Assembly: GCF_014490785.1 (NCBI RefSeq)
Contig: NZ_CP051488.1
Span: 744,001 to 808,000, forward strand
DNA length: 64,000 nucleotides
Origin: Kosakonia sp. SMBL-WEM22
GTDB taxonomy: Bacteria > Pseudomonadota > Gammaproteobacteria > Enterobacterales > Enterobacteriaceae
Direction: 5' to 3'
Shown here: positions 42,987-51,748 of the stretch, piece by piece
Position numbering within the stretch: position 1 is the first letter of the stretch
Layout of the letters: every line of letters starts with the position of its first letter
Notes under the pieces: model-generated
The model's database searches: none
What the model was told of the DNA's origin: nothing
The model's input: only the letters and a program-made list of their open reading frames with translations
Position numbers and translations under genes: made by a program

Positions 42987-44927
42987 GTGCAGAGAGCTAA
43001 ACATGCCGCCTGGCGGTTAGCGGCGGCCTGCGTGTGTTTGCTGTCCTTCAGCAATGCGGCGCGGGCGGACTCACTGGATGAACAACGCGAGCGGTACGCG
43101 CAAATCAAAAGCGCCTGGGACAATAACCAGATGGACGTTGTGCAGCAGCTAATGCCGACGCTGCAAACCTATCCCCTTTACCCCTACCTGCAATATCGGC
43201 AGATCACCGACAATTTGGCGAGCGAACCGGCGCCCACTGTCACCCAGTTTGTGCAGCAGTATCCGACGCTGCCCGCCGCCCGTACGCTGAAAAACCGCTT
43301 TGTGAACGAGCTGGCCCGGCGTCAGGACTGGCAGGGTTTGCTGTCGTTTAGCCCGGATAAACCGGCGACCACCGAGGCGCAGTGCAACTACTACTTCGCC
43401 AAATGGAATAGCGGCCAGGCAGATGAAGCCTGGGCAGGCGCGAAAGATCTCTGGCTCAGCGGTAAAAGCCAGCCGAACGCCTGCGACCAGCTGTTTGGTG
43501 CGTGGCGCGCGTCGGGTAAACAGGATCCGCTCGCTTATCTGGAACGTATCCGCCTGGCGATGAAAGCGGGTAATACGCGGCTGGTCACGTTGCTGGCCAG
43601 CCAGATGCCGCCCGATTACCAGACCATCTCGTCGGCGATTGTGACGCTCGCTAACGATCCAATGACGGTGATGAGCTTCGCGACCACTACCGGGGCGACG
43701 GACTTTACACGCCAGATGGCGGCAGAAGCGTTTGAGAGCGTGGCGCGGCAGGATGTGGAAAATGCCCGGCTGATGATCCCATCGCTGGCGCAGGCGCAAA
43801 AACTCAACGAAGAGCAGACGCAGCAGCTGCGCGAGACGGTGGCGTGGCGGCTGATGGGCAATGATGTCACCAGCGAGCAGGCGCGCTGGCGCGACGATAC
43901 GATTATGCGTTCGCAATCCGTTTCACTGCTGGAGCGGCGTGTTCGTATGGCGCTCAGTAATGGCGACCGCCGCGGGCTCAATACCTGGCTTTCGCGCCTG
44001 CCAATGGAGGCGAAAGAGAAAGATGAGTGGCGCTACTGGCAGGCAGATCTGCTGCTGGAGCGCGGGCGTGAAAACGACGCTAAAGAGATCCTGCATGCGC
44101 TAATGCAGCAGCGCGGCTTCTACCCGATGGCCGCCGCACAGCGTCTCGGCGAAGCGTATCAGTTGAAGATAGATAAGGCTGATGGCAACGTCGATCCGAC
44201 CCTGTTACAGAGCACAGAGATGGCGCGTGTGCGCGAGCTAATGTACTGGAAAATGGATAATACCGCGCGTGGCGAGTGGGCGAATCTGGTCTCCAGCCGC
44301 AGCCAGCAACAGCAGGCGCAGCTGGCGCGCTACGCTTTTGAGCAGCAGTGGTGGGATCTGAGCGTGCAGGCGACGATCAGCGGCAAGCTGTGGGATCAAT
44401 TAGAGGAGCGCTTCCCGCTGGCGTATCGCGATCTCTACGCGCGCTATACCGGCGATAAGGCGATCTCGCCGAGCTATGCCATGGCGATCTCCCGCCAGGA
44501 GAGTGCCTGGAACCCGACGGCGCGCTCGCCAGTCGGTGCCAGCGGGCTCATGCAGATCATGCCCGCCACCGCCACGCATACGGTGAAGATGTTCTCGATC
44601 CCGGGCTACAGTAATTCCAGCCAGCTCTTCGATCCGGAAACCAACATCAAGATTGGCACCAGCTATCTGCAGTATGTCTATCAGCAGTTTGGCAATAACC
44701 GTATTTTTGCCTCGGCGGCCTATAACGCCGGGCCGGGCAGAGTGCGTAGCTGGCTGAATAACAGCGGCGGGAAGCTCGATGCGGTGGCGTTTATTGAGAG
44801 CATTCCCTTCTCGGAAACGCGCGGCTATGTGAAAAACGTGCTGGCCTATGATGCCTACTACCGCTACTTCTTACAGGAGGAGAAAGCGACCATCCTTAGT
44901 GACGCTGAATGGCAGCGCCGTTACTGA
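42987..44927 (+). CDS. slt: Soluble lytic murein transglycosylase Slt70
   Basis: 646 residues with a GTG start at 42987 (GAGGAAAG upstream), matching the E. coli length of 645; the frame extends 24 nt further upstream. A signal peptide (about 1-28, ending AARA) directs it to the periplasm. A superhelical U and L domain precedes the lysozyme-like domain with catalytic E505 in ISRQESAWNP, then PVGASGLMQIMPATA and ASAAYNAGPGRVRSWL. It cleaves peptidoglycan to 1,6-anhydromuropeptides. trpR follows. Confidence 0.95.
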   Translation: MQRAKHAAWRLAAACVCLLSFSNAARADSLDEQRERYAQIKSAWDNNQMDVVQQLMPTLQTYPLYPYLQYRQITDNLASEPAPTVTQFVQQYPTLPAARTLKNRFVNELARRQDWQGLLSFSPDKPATTEAQCNYYFAKWNSGQADEAWAGAKDLWLSGKSQPNACDQLFGAWRASGKQDPLAYLERIRLAMKAGNTRLVTLLASQMPPDYQTISSAIVTLANDPMTVMSFATTTGATDFTRQMAAEAFESVARQDVENARLMIPSLAQAQKLNEEQTQQLRETVAWRLMGNDVTSEQARWRDDTIMRSQSVSLLERRVRMALSNGDRRGLNTWLSRLPMEAKEKDEWRYWQADLLLERGRENDAKEILHALMQQRGFYPMAAAQRLGEAYQLKIDKADGNVDPTLLQSTEMARVRELMYWKMDNTARGEWANLVSSRSQQQQAQLARYAFEQQWWDLSVQATISGKLWDQLEERFPLAYRDLYARYTGDKAISPSYAMAISRQESAWNPTARSPVGASGLMQIMPATATHTVKMFSIPGYSNSSQLFDPETNIKIGTSYLQYVYQQFGNNRIFASAAYNAGPGRVRSWLNNSGGKLDAVAFIESIPFSETRGYVKNVLAYDAYYRYFLQEEKATILSDAEWQRRY

Positions 44928-44943
44928 TTAGTGTGGTTTATGC

Positions 44944-44977
44944 TATGCTGCGTACTCGTATATGAGTACGCAGCATA
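44944..44977. promoter_or_regulatory. TrpR operator/promoter of trpR, extended palindrome
   Basis: Perfect 14-bp arms TATGCTGCGTACTC / GAGTACGCAGCATA flank a 6-bp centre GTATAT. The inner GTACTC-N6-GAGTAC is the trp operator as in E. coli trpR, so autorepression by Trp-bound TrpR is expected. The TATGCT at the left end may be the -10 hexamer. It ends 25 bp before the trpR start codon and could also act as a hairpin after slt. Confidence 0.8.
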
Positions 44978-45002
44978 AACATCCCTTACACGGCGAAAGA
45001 CT

Positions 45003-45332
45003 ATGACTCAGCAATCCCCCTATTCAGCGGCGATGGCCGAACAGCGCGAGCAGGAGTGGCAACGCTTTGTTGATCTGCTCAGGCAGGCGTACGACAACGA
45101 ACTGCATATCCCATTGTTTAACCTGATGCTTACGCCGGATGAGCGTGAAGCGCTGGGCACGCGCGTGCGTATTATCGAAGAGCTGCTGCGCGGCGAGATG
45201 AGCCAGCGCGAGCTGAAAAACGAGCTTGGCGCGGGCATTGCGACCATCACGCGCGGCTCAAACAGTTTGAAAGCCGCGCCGACGGATTTACGTCTGTGGC
45301 TGGAAAAAACGTTACTTAACGCTCAGCGATAA
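45003..45332 (+). CDS. trpR: Trp repressor TrpR
   Basis: 109 residues (E. coli 108). All-helical repressor: LMLTPDEREALGTRVRIIEELL leads into the helix-turn-helix MSQRELKNELGAGIATITRGSNSLK split at about 66-91, with the tryptophan-binding residues expected in this region. Trp-loaded dimers repress trp, aroH, mtr and trpR. The 3' end overlaps convergent yjjX by 10 bp. Confidence 0.96.
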   Translation: MTQQSPYSAAMAEQREQEWQRFVDLLRQAYDNELHIPLFNLMLTPDEREALGTRVRIIEELLRGEMSQRELKNELGAGIATITRGSNSLKAAPTDLRLWLEKTLLNAQR

Positions 45333-45838
45333 ACGGCGTTATGGAACGGGCTGAGCGCTAAGATAACCGCCTGGTGATAGACGCTTTCGCGGGTCAGCGC
45401 CCCGGCGGTAAAGACGCCGATGGCTCCCTCTTTGCGGCCTATCTCATCAATGCCGGTGTAGCGTGACATTACCGGCCCCAGTGCCTCGTCAGCGTTCACA
45501 TCGCGCAGAATTACGTCCGGCAGCGGCAGCGTTGCCGATCGGGATTCGCCGGTTAACTCGTCACTTTCAATCACCACCCAGCTGAAGGTGCTCCCTTCAT
45601 CAATACCCGCTTCAATGGCGACCCAAAAATCGGCGTTTGGCTGCGCGGCACGCGCATTTCGTACGCGGTTTCGTGCGCCAGCTCGCGTTTCTTCACTGCC
45701 GAAGGGTTGTTCCGGCACGCCGCTCTCGACGGAAATAGCGGCAATATGACAGCATCCTTCGCCGAAAATCTGGTTAAAAGCGTGCAGAATCGCCCGAATT
45801 TTGGCGGGATTGGTGGTAGCGCAGACAACTTGGTGCAT
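45323..45838 (-). CDS. yjjX: Inosine/xanthosine triphosphatase YjjX
   Basis: 171 residues from the ATG at 45836-45838 (E. coli 170); an ATG two codons upstream is also possible, and neither has a strong ribosome site. ITPase-like fold with VVCATTNPAKIRAIL, GSEETRAGARNR and DFWVAIEAGID, and GRKEGAIGVFTAG near the end. It hydrolyses ITP and XTP to the diphosphates, cleaning the nucleotide pool under oxidative stress. Convergent with trpR. Confidence 0.93.
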   Translation of the reverse strand: MHQVVCATTNPAKIRAILHAFNQIFGEGCCHIAAISVESGVPEQPFGSEETRAGARNRVRNARAAQPNADFWVAIEAGIDEGSTFSWVVIESDELTGESRSATLPLPDVILRDVNADEALGPVMSRYTGIDEIGRKEGAIGVFTAGALTRESVYHQAVILALSPFHNAVYR

Positions 45839-45937
45839 AATCATCTAAGGCATGTCCGAGAGGAAACTGCTTTTCCCGTGCGGACTTGAGCCTTCCTCAG
45901 AGAAATAAATTCATCGCAGTATAATGGATAACAATAC

Positions 45938-46585
45938 ATGTTACAGGTATACCTTGTTCGCCACGGTGAAACCCATTGGAACGCCGAGCGTCGTATTCAA
46001 GGCCAGTCCGACAGTCCGTTAACCGACAAAGGCGAAACACAAGCCCGACAGGTGGCGGAACGCGCGAAAGCACTGGGCATCACCCACATTATCACCAGCG
46101 ACCTGGGGCGCACGCGCCGCACGGCGGAGATTATTGCTGACATTTGCGGCTGCGACGTGACGCTGGAACCGCGCCTGCGCGAGCTCAATATGGGCGTGCT
46201 GGAGCGGCGCCCCCTTGACTCGTTAACCGAAGAGGAAGAGGGCTGGCGTCGTCAGTTAGTTAACGGCACCGCAGATGGCCGCATTCCTGAAGGCGAGTCG
46301 ATGCAGGAGCTGAGCGAGCGTATGCACGCCGCGCTGGCGACCTGTCTGGAGCTGCCACAGGGCAGCCGCCCGCTACTGGTGAGCCACGGTATGGCGCTGG
46401 GGTGTCTGGTGAGCACAATTCTTGGTCTGCCGGCCTACGCCGAGCGCCGTTTGCGCCTGCGCAACTGCTCTATCTCCCGCATCGACTACCAGCAGAGCCC
46501 ATGGCTGGCATCAGGTTGGGTGGTGGAAACGGCAGGCGACGTCTCGCATCTGGACGCCCCTGCGCTGGATGAGATGCAGCGTTAA
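45938..46585 (+). CDS. gpmB: Histidine phosphatase GpmB (YtjC)
   Basis: 215 residues, as in E. coli. Histidine-phosphatase superfamily: LVRHGETHWNAERRIQGQSD carries the phosphorylated H8/H9 pair region, with the second catalytic histidine in LLVSHGMALG. Named for resemblance to phosphoglycerate mutase, but the E. coli protein lacks strong mutase activity and acts as a sugar-phosphate phosphatase. Its stop overlaps the convergent rob stop by 4 bp. Confidence 0.94.
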   Translation: MLQVYLVRHGETHWNAERRIQGQSDSPLTDKGETQARQVAERAKALGITHIITSDLGRTRRTAEIIADICGCDVTLEPRLRELNMGVLERRPLDSLTEEEEGWRRQLVNGTADGRIPEGESMQELSERMHAALATCLELPQGSRPLLVSHGMALGCLVSTILGLPAYAERRLRLRNCSISRIDYQQSPWLASGWVVETAGDVSHLDAPALDEMQR

Positions 46586-47454
46586 CGACGGATAGGGATC
46601 AGATACTCGCAGCGGATATGCGTCGGCGGTTCACGATCGTTAGTCGCGTTGCGCTGCGGGTAGAAGTGTTCGATATCCTGACCTTTACGGCGCGTCAGCT
46701 GCAGCATCGGCATGCAGGTACCGTAGACGGTCAGGATAAACTCCTGTAACCCTTCCGGCGCGCCATCATAAGAGAAGGCAACATACTCTCCTCCTTCCAG
46801 CATGACCGGCTGAGCGTTATTCAGATAACCGTTCGCCTGCTCAGGCGTCAGCGCGGTGGTGTAGAAGACTTCCTGCTCGTCATCTTTTTCCTGGCTTGGT
46901 CGCGGCTCGTGCAGGCCGTACAGCTCATCCGGAATGGTTGGCGCATTGCTTAAAAAGTCGCGCCAGAACTGGATACGCATCTGGTTACGAAAATCGGAGA
47001 TCTCTTCCAGCGCGCAGGTGTAGCTTTGCGTAGTGCCGATGAGCTTCATTGGCGGCAGCGTGACAAAGCTGTGCGTTGGTAAGGCGAACTCGCCCAGACG
47101 CAGCGGCGGCCTGATGCCAAATGAGTTCCAGTCTGGTGAACGGCGATAGAGCGCCGGCGTGACGGCAAACTGTTTTTTAAATGCGCGTGTGAAGGTTTGT
47201 TGGGAATCGAAGCGATACTGTAGCGCGATATCGAGAATGGGGCGGGCGGTAAGGCGCAGCGCAACGGCGGATTTCGACAAACGGCGTGCGCGGATGTAGG
47301 CACCGATAGCGTGGCCTGTGACATCCTTGAACATCCTTTGCAAATGCCACTTGGAATAGCCCGCTTTTGCCGCCACATTATCTAACGACAGCGGCTGATC
47401 GAGATGGCCTTCCAGCCAGGCAAGTAAGTCGCGGATGATGCCAGCCTGATCCAT
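46582..47454 (-). CDS. rob: Transcriptional activator Rob (AraC/XylS family)
   Basis: 290 residues from the ATG at 47452-47454 with AGAGGAT upstream (E. coli 289). AraC-type double helix-turn-helix at 8-105 (LDNVAAKAGYSKWHLQRMFK; DIALQYRFDSQQTFTRAFKK) followed by a GyrI-like ligand domain (about 120-290). With MarA and SoxS it activates multidrug and stress genes such as acrAB, micF and zwf, responding to bile salts and fatty acids. Convergent with gpmB. Confidence 0.95.
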   Translation of the reverse strand: MDQAGIIRDLLAWLEGHLDQPLSLDNVAAKAGYSKWHLQRMFKDVTGHAIGAYIRARRLSKSAVALRLTARPILDIALQYRFDSQQTFTRAFKKQFAVTPALYRRSPDWNSFGIRPPLRLGEFALPTHSFVTLPPMKLIGTTQSYTCALEEISDFRNQMRIQFWRDFLSNAPTIPDELYGLHEPRPSQEKDDEQEVFYTTALTPEQANGYLNNAQPVMLEGGEYVAFSYDGAPEGLQEFILTVYGTCMPMLQLTRRKGQDIEHFYPQRNATNDREPPTHIRCEYLIPIRR

Positions 47455-47672
47455 ACAATATCCTCTTCCATAGCACAGCAGCGGTGAACGCTTGATATCA
47501 GGGGAGGGATAATAGCGGGTTTTAAGGGGTTTAGCATGCAGTGTTTTTTTTGTGCTTGCCCACGCATTGTGACTGATTTTAATCATAAATTTTGTAAATA
47601 GGTGATCTGCAAACAGTTTCTCATATGAAAACTGAATAGTTGCGTAACGTAATATTCAAAAATGGTAACAAT

Positions 47673-48146
47673 ATGAAATATACAAAGTTTGTTATACCTG
47701 CTCTCCTGTTGACCTCACTCTCTTGTGCACAGGCGGAGCAGATTGGATCGGTGGATACGGTGTTCAAGATTTTCGGGCCGGATCACAAAATCGTCGTTGA
47801 AGCGTTCGACGATCCCGATGTGAAGAATGTCACCTGTTATATCAGCCGGGCAAAAACGGGCGGCATCAAAGGCGGGTTAGGGTTAGCGGAGGATACCTCC
47901 GATGCGGCGATCTCCTGCCAGCAGGTAGGGCCGGTTGAGTTGAGCGATAAGATCAAGAATGGCAAAGCGCAGGGAGACGTCGTTTTCCAGAAGCGCACTT
48001 CATTAGTTTTCAAAAAGTTACAGGTTGTTCGTTTCTACGATGCCAAACGTAACGCGCTGGCCTATTTAGCCTATTCCGATAAAGTGGTCGAAGGATCGCC
48101 GAAGAACGCCATCAGCGCGGTGCCGATCATGCCGTGGGGTAAATAA
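47673..48146 (+). CDS. creA: CreA, periplasmic protein of the cre locus
   Basis: 157 residues from ATG 47673, the E. coli length. A signal peptide of about 21 residues (KFVIPALLLTSLSCAQA) precedes EQIGSVDTVFKIFGPDHKI. The DUF1471-unrelated CreA family domain has CYISRAKTGGIKGGLGLAED and RTSLVFKKLQVVRFYD. Function unknown. It precedes creB by 11 bp. Confidence 0.94.
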   Translation: MKYTKFVIPALLLTSLSCAQAEQIGSVDTVFKIFGPDHKIVVEAFDDPDVKNVTCYISRAKTGGIKGGLGLAEDTSDAAISCQQVGPVELSDKIKNGKAQGDVVFQKRTSLVFKKLQVVRFYDAKRNALAYLAYSDKVVEGSPKNAISAVPIMPWGK

Positions 48147-48157
48147 GAGACGTGTCT

Positions 48158-48847
48158 ATGCCGCAACCGCTGATTTGGCTGGTGGAAGATGAAGCCAGTA
48201 TCGCTGAAACCTTAATCTATATGCTGCAACAGGATGGGTTTGCCGTCACCGCCTTTGAGCGGGGTTTACCGGTACTGGATGCGGCGGCGCAGCGGTTGCC
48301 CGAATTGGTCATCCTTGATGTCGGCTTGCCGGATATCAGCGGCTTTGAGCTGTGTCGACGTCTGCTGGCGCGCGCACCCGCGCTGCCGGTGCTGTTTCTG
48401 ACCGCGCGCAGCGAGGAGGTGGACAAGTTGCTGGGGCTGGAGATGGGCGCGGATGACTATATCGCCAAACCCTTCTCGCCGCGCGAAGTGTGCGCCCGCG
48501 TACGCACGGTGCTGCGCAGGATGCAGAAAGCGTCGTTGCACAGCGATCGGATGCGTGTCGGCGAGTTTGAGCTGGATGAAACGGCGGCAGTGATCCTCTG
48601 GTGCGGCGAAATGCTGAATCTGACGCGGTATGAATTTCTGTTAATGAAAACTCTATTGCAGGCGCCGGGCAGGATCTTCTCGCGCCAACAGTTGATGGAC
48701 CAGATTTGGTGCGATGGGCAAGAGAGCTTCGATCGTACCGTTGACACCCATATCAAAACGCTGCGCGCCAAGCTGCGCGCAATCAATCCTGACTTGACGC
48801 CGATTAATACCCATCGCGGCATGGGTTATAGCCTGGGGCTGCGCTGA
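48158..48847 (+). CDS. creB: Response regulator CreB
   Basis: 229 residues from ATG 48158 (AAGAGA upstream), the E. coli length; the GTG six bases earlier is too close to the ribosome site. OmpR-type: receiver with acidic pocket LVEDE, phosphoacceptor D54 in VILDVGLPD and the lysine in YIAKPFSP, then a winged helix (FDRTVDTHIKTLRAKL). Phosphorylated by CreC; activates genes with TTCAC-N6-TTCAC tags. Confidence 0.95.
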   Translation: MPQPLIWLVEDEASIAETLIYMLQQDGFAVTAFERGLPVLDAAAQRLPELVILDVGLPDISGFELCRRLLARAPALPVLFLTARSEEVDKLLGLEMGADDYIAKPFSPREVCARVRTVLRRMQKASLHSDRMRVGEFELDETAAVILWCGEMLNLTRYEFLLMKTLLQAPGRIFSRQQLMDQIWCDGQESFDRTVDTHIKTLRAKLRAINPDLTPINTHRGMGYSLGLR

Positions 48848-50271
48848 TGCGTATCGGCATGCGCCTGCTGCTGGGCTACTTTCTGATCGTGGCGGTGGCC
48901 GCCTGGTTTGTGTTGTTTATCTTTGTGCAGGAGATCAAACCCGGCGTGCGGCGTGCGACCGAAGGCACACTGATTGATACCGCAACATTGCTGGCTGAGT
49001 TTGCCCGCGAAGATCTGCGCAACGGGCATGCGCAGGATGGGCGGCTGGCGCAGGCCTTTTCCACTCTCCACCAGCACCCGATCAACGCCCATATCAACGG
49101 CATTCATAAAGTCCGCAACGAGTACCATGTCTATATGACGGACGCGAGCGGGCGCGTGATATTTGATTCAACGGGCAAGGCGCTGGGCGAGGACTACTCG
49201 CGCTGGAACGATGTCTGGTTGACGCTGCGCGGGAAGTATGGCGCGCGTAGTTCACCCTTGGTGGCGGGCGATCCGCAAAGTACGGTGATGTATGTTGCCG
49301 CGCCGGTGACAGATGCGGGGCGAATCATCGGCGTGGTCAGCGTCGGTAAACCCAATAGCGCAATGGAGCCAGTGATAAAACGCAGCGAGCGACGCATATT
49401 GTGGGCCGGCGGTGCGCTGCTCGGGATTGCGCTGCTGATTGGCGGCGCGATGGTCTGGTGGATTAACCGCTCGATCGGCAAGCTCGCCCGCTATGCCGAT
49501 TCGGTAACTGAAGATCGCCCGGTGCCACTGCCTGAGCTGGGCAGCAGCGAGCTGCGCAAACTGGCGCAGGCGCTGGAGAGCATGCGCGTCAAGCTGGAGG
49601 GGAAAAACTACATTGAACACTATGTCTATGCCCTGACTCATGAACTGAAAAGCCCGCTGGCGGCGATCCGCGGCGCGGCGGAGATCCTGCGTGAACATCC
49701 TCCTCAGCCCGTCGCGACTCGCTTCACAGAAAACATTCTTACGCAAAACAGCCGTATGCAGCGGCTGGTTGAGAAGCTGCTGCACCAGGCGAAGCTGGAG
49801 AACCGTCTGGAGATCGCCTTTGCGCCTGTAGCGATGGCTGCGCTGTTTCAGCAATTGCAGGAAGAGCGAAGTGCGGTGGCAACGGCAAAGGCGTTGAACA
49901 TTGTCTGTGAAGCCAGCGACGCGGTGGTCGCCGGTGATAACGATCTGCTGGCACAGGCTGTAGGTAACCTGCTGGATAATGCCATCGACTTTACGCCCGC
50001 CGGGGGCAATATTGTGTTGCGCGCTGCAGAGGAAGCCGACAAGGTGGTGATTACGGTGAGCGACAGCGGTACCGGTATTCCTGATTACGCGCTGCCGCGC
50101 ATCTTTGAGCGCTTCTACTCCTTGCCGCGTGGAAACGGGCAGAAGAGTAGCGGATTAGGGCTGGCATTTGTCCAGGAAGTCGCGCGCTTGCATCACGGCG
50201 CTATCGCCGTTTCCAACCGTACGGAAGGGGGCTGCGAAGCCCGTCTGACACTTCACCCTCACTTCACATAA
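48847..50271 (+). CDS. creC: Sensor histidine kinase CreC
   Basis: 474 residues, as in E. coli; its ATG overlaps the creB stop (TGATG). Two transmembrane segments (about 5-28 and 182-205) flank a periplasmic sensor domain, followed by HAMP, the H-box ALTHELKSPLAAIRGA with H265, and ATP-binding N, G1 and G2 boxes (LLDNAIDFT, VSDSGTGIP, SSGLGLAFV). It responds to growth on minimal or fermentable carbon sources. The CreB tag of creD lies in its last codons. Confidence 0.95.
   Translation: MRIGMRLLLGYFLIVAVAAWFVLFIFVQEIKPGVRRATEGTLIDTATLLAEFAREDLRNGHAQDGRLAQAFSTLHQHPINAHINGIHKVRNEYHVYMTDASGRVIFDSTGKALGEDYSRWNDVWLTLRGKYGARSSPLVAGDPQSTVMYVAAPVTDAGRIIGVVSVGKPNSAMEPVIKRSERRILWAGGALLGIALLIGGAMVWWINRSIGKLARYADSVTEDRPVPLPELGSSELRKLAQALESMRVKLEGKNYIEHYVYALTHELKSPLAAIRGAAEILREHPPQPVATRFTENILTQNSRMQRLVEKLLHQAKLENRLEIAFAPVAMAALFQQLQEERSAVATAKALNIVCEASDAVVAGDNDLLAQAVGNLLDNAIDFTPAGGNIVLRAAEEADKVVITVSDSGTGIPDYALPRIFERFYSLPRGNGQKSSGLGLAFVQEVARLHHGAIAVSNRTEGGCEARLTLHPHFT
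50252..50267 (+). promoter_or_regulatory. CreB-binding tag upstream of creD
   Basis: TTCAC-CCTCAC-TTCAC is an exact match to the cre/blr tag TTCAC-N6-TTCAC. It lies inside the last codons of creC, 62 bp before the creD start. Confidence 0.92.
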
Positions 50272-50328
50272 CTTCAAATGCTTCTCACATAGCCTCGTTA
50301 TGCTGCGCGCATCACTAAGGAGAAGGCT

Positions 50329-51708
50329 ATGTTGAAATCCCCCCTGTTCTGGAAAATGGTTACGCTGGCAAGTTGCCTGTGTGTATTACTTATCCCGCTG
50401 ACAATGCTTAGCAGCCTGATAGACGAGCGCGCTGATTATCGACATGAAGTGACCGATACGCTGCGCCAGAGCAGCGCCGGCCAGCAAAAATTGATTGGCC
50501 CGCTGATCGCCATTCCGGTGACGGAAACCACCGTGTCGCTGGAGAGCAGCGGCGAAAACGAACCGCCAAAAGAGATACGCCGTAAGCAGAGTTTCATCCG
50601 CTTATGGTTGCCGGAATCGCTGATGGTTAACGGCAATCAGCAGGTTGAAACGCGCAAAATCGGTATCTATGACGGGCAGCTCTGGCACAACAATATCGAC
50701 ATTAACGCCGAGTTCGACCCAAAGCGGCTGGATATTAAACCGAGTGAAAATGTGACGCTTGGCGAGCCGTTTATCGTGCTGGCGGTGAGTGATTCACGCG
50801 GCATTGGCCTGGTGCGTAGCACAAGCGTGAACGGCGAAGCGATGCGTGTCGAGCCGGGGACAGGATTGATGAGCGATCTGCAGGGCGTGCATATGCCGTT
50901 GGCGATGGAGAAGCTACAAAAACCGCTGAAATTGGCGATGTCGTTTAACCTGAGTGGAACCGGTGAGTTTTCCGTGGTGCCGCTTGGCCGCAATAGCGAG
51001 ATGGCGCTGAAGGGCGACTGGCCACACCCGGGGTTTATGGGCGACTTCCTGCCGGAGAAGCGTGAAGTGAGCGAGAGTGGATTTCAGGCACACTGGCAGA
51101 GCAGCTGGTTTGCCAACAATCTGGACAGCAAAGTGCGCGATACGGCGGTGCTCTCCAGTAAGAACAACTGGGAACTGCCCGCGTTTAGCGTCAACATCGT
51201 TACCCAGGCCGATCAGTATCAGCTGACCGACAGAGCAATAAAGTACGCCATCTTGTTGATCGTGCTCACGTTCCTCGCCTTCTTTGTTTTTGAAAGCCTC
51301 ACCGCGCGGCAGATGCACCCGATGCAATATCTGCTGGTTGGTTTGTCGCTGGTGATGTTTTACCTGGTATTACTGGCGCTCTCTGAACATACTGGATTTA
51401 CCGTCGCGTGGATTATCGCCAGCCTGCTCGGTGCGCTGTTGAATGGCTTCTATCTGCAGGGGGTGATGAAAAGCTGGCGTGCCAGTCTCGGCTTTACCGC
51501 TGCGCTACTGCTGCTTGATGCGGTGATGTGGGGGCTTCTCAACTCTGAGGACAATGCGCTCTTGCTGGGAACCGGCGTGCTGTTTGTGGCGCTGACGGCG
51601 GTGATGTTCCTGACGCGTAAATTTGACTGGTATGCGCTCTCGGCGGCAGGGATAAAACGGATCGCAGCAGAGCCTGCGACGGAAGATGAGTTAAGGATCT
51701 GGAAATAA
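50329..51708 (+). CDS. creD: Inner-membrane protein CreD
   Basis: 459 residues (E. coli 450). One N-terminal transmembrane segment, a large periplasmic domain (about 35-300) with FIRLWLPESLMVNG and FNLSGTGEFSVVPLG, then five membrane segments at the C-terminus from about 303 (YAILLIVLTFLAFFVFES). It is the most strongly CreBC-controlled gene; in E. coli it affects colicin E2 tolerance and in other bacteria beta-lactam response. Convergent with arcA through a shared terminator. Confidence 0.94.
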   Translation: MLKSPLFWKMVTLASCLCVLLIPLTMLSSLIDERADYRHEVTDTLRQSSAGQQKLIGPLIAIPVTETTVSLESSGENEPPKEIRRKQSFIRLWLPESLMVNGNQQVETRKIGIYDGQLWHNNIDINAEFDPKRLDIKPSENVTLGEPFIVLAVSDSRGIGLVRSTSVNGEAMRVEPGTGLMSDLQGVHMPLAMEKLQKPLKLAMSFNLSGTGEFSVVPLGRNSEMALKGDWPHPGFMGDFLPEKREVSESGFQAHWQSSWFANNLDSKVRDTAVLSSKNNWELPAFSVNIVTQADQYQLTDRAIKYAILLIVLTFLAFFVFESLTARQMHPMQYLLVGLSLVMFYLVLLALSEHTGFTVAWIIASLLGALLNGFYLQGVMKSWRASLGFTAALLLLDAVMWGLLNSEDNALLLGTGVLFVALTAVMFLTRKFDWYALSAAGIKRIAAEPATEDELRIWK

Positions 51709-51735
51709 AAAAAGCGGCGCACTGCGCCGCTTTTT
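51704..51735. terminator. Bidirectional terminator between creD and arcA
   Basis: AAAGCGGCGC / GCGCCGCTTT with loop ACT is flanked by an A run on the left and a T run on the right, so it ends both convergent transcripts. Confidence 0.92.
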
Positions 51736-51748
51736 CGTTTGCGTTCGT

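Noticed and set aside
44962..45006. 14-codon frame whose TGA overlaps the trpR ATG
   Set aside because: The ATGA overlap suggests coupling, but no ribosome site precedes it, it begins inside the operator, and the sequence is largely fixed by the palindrome.
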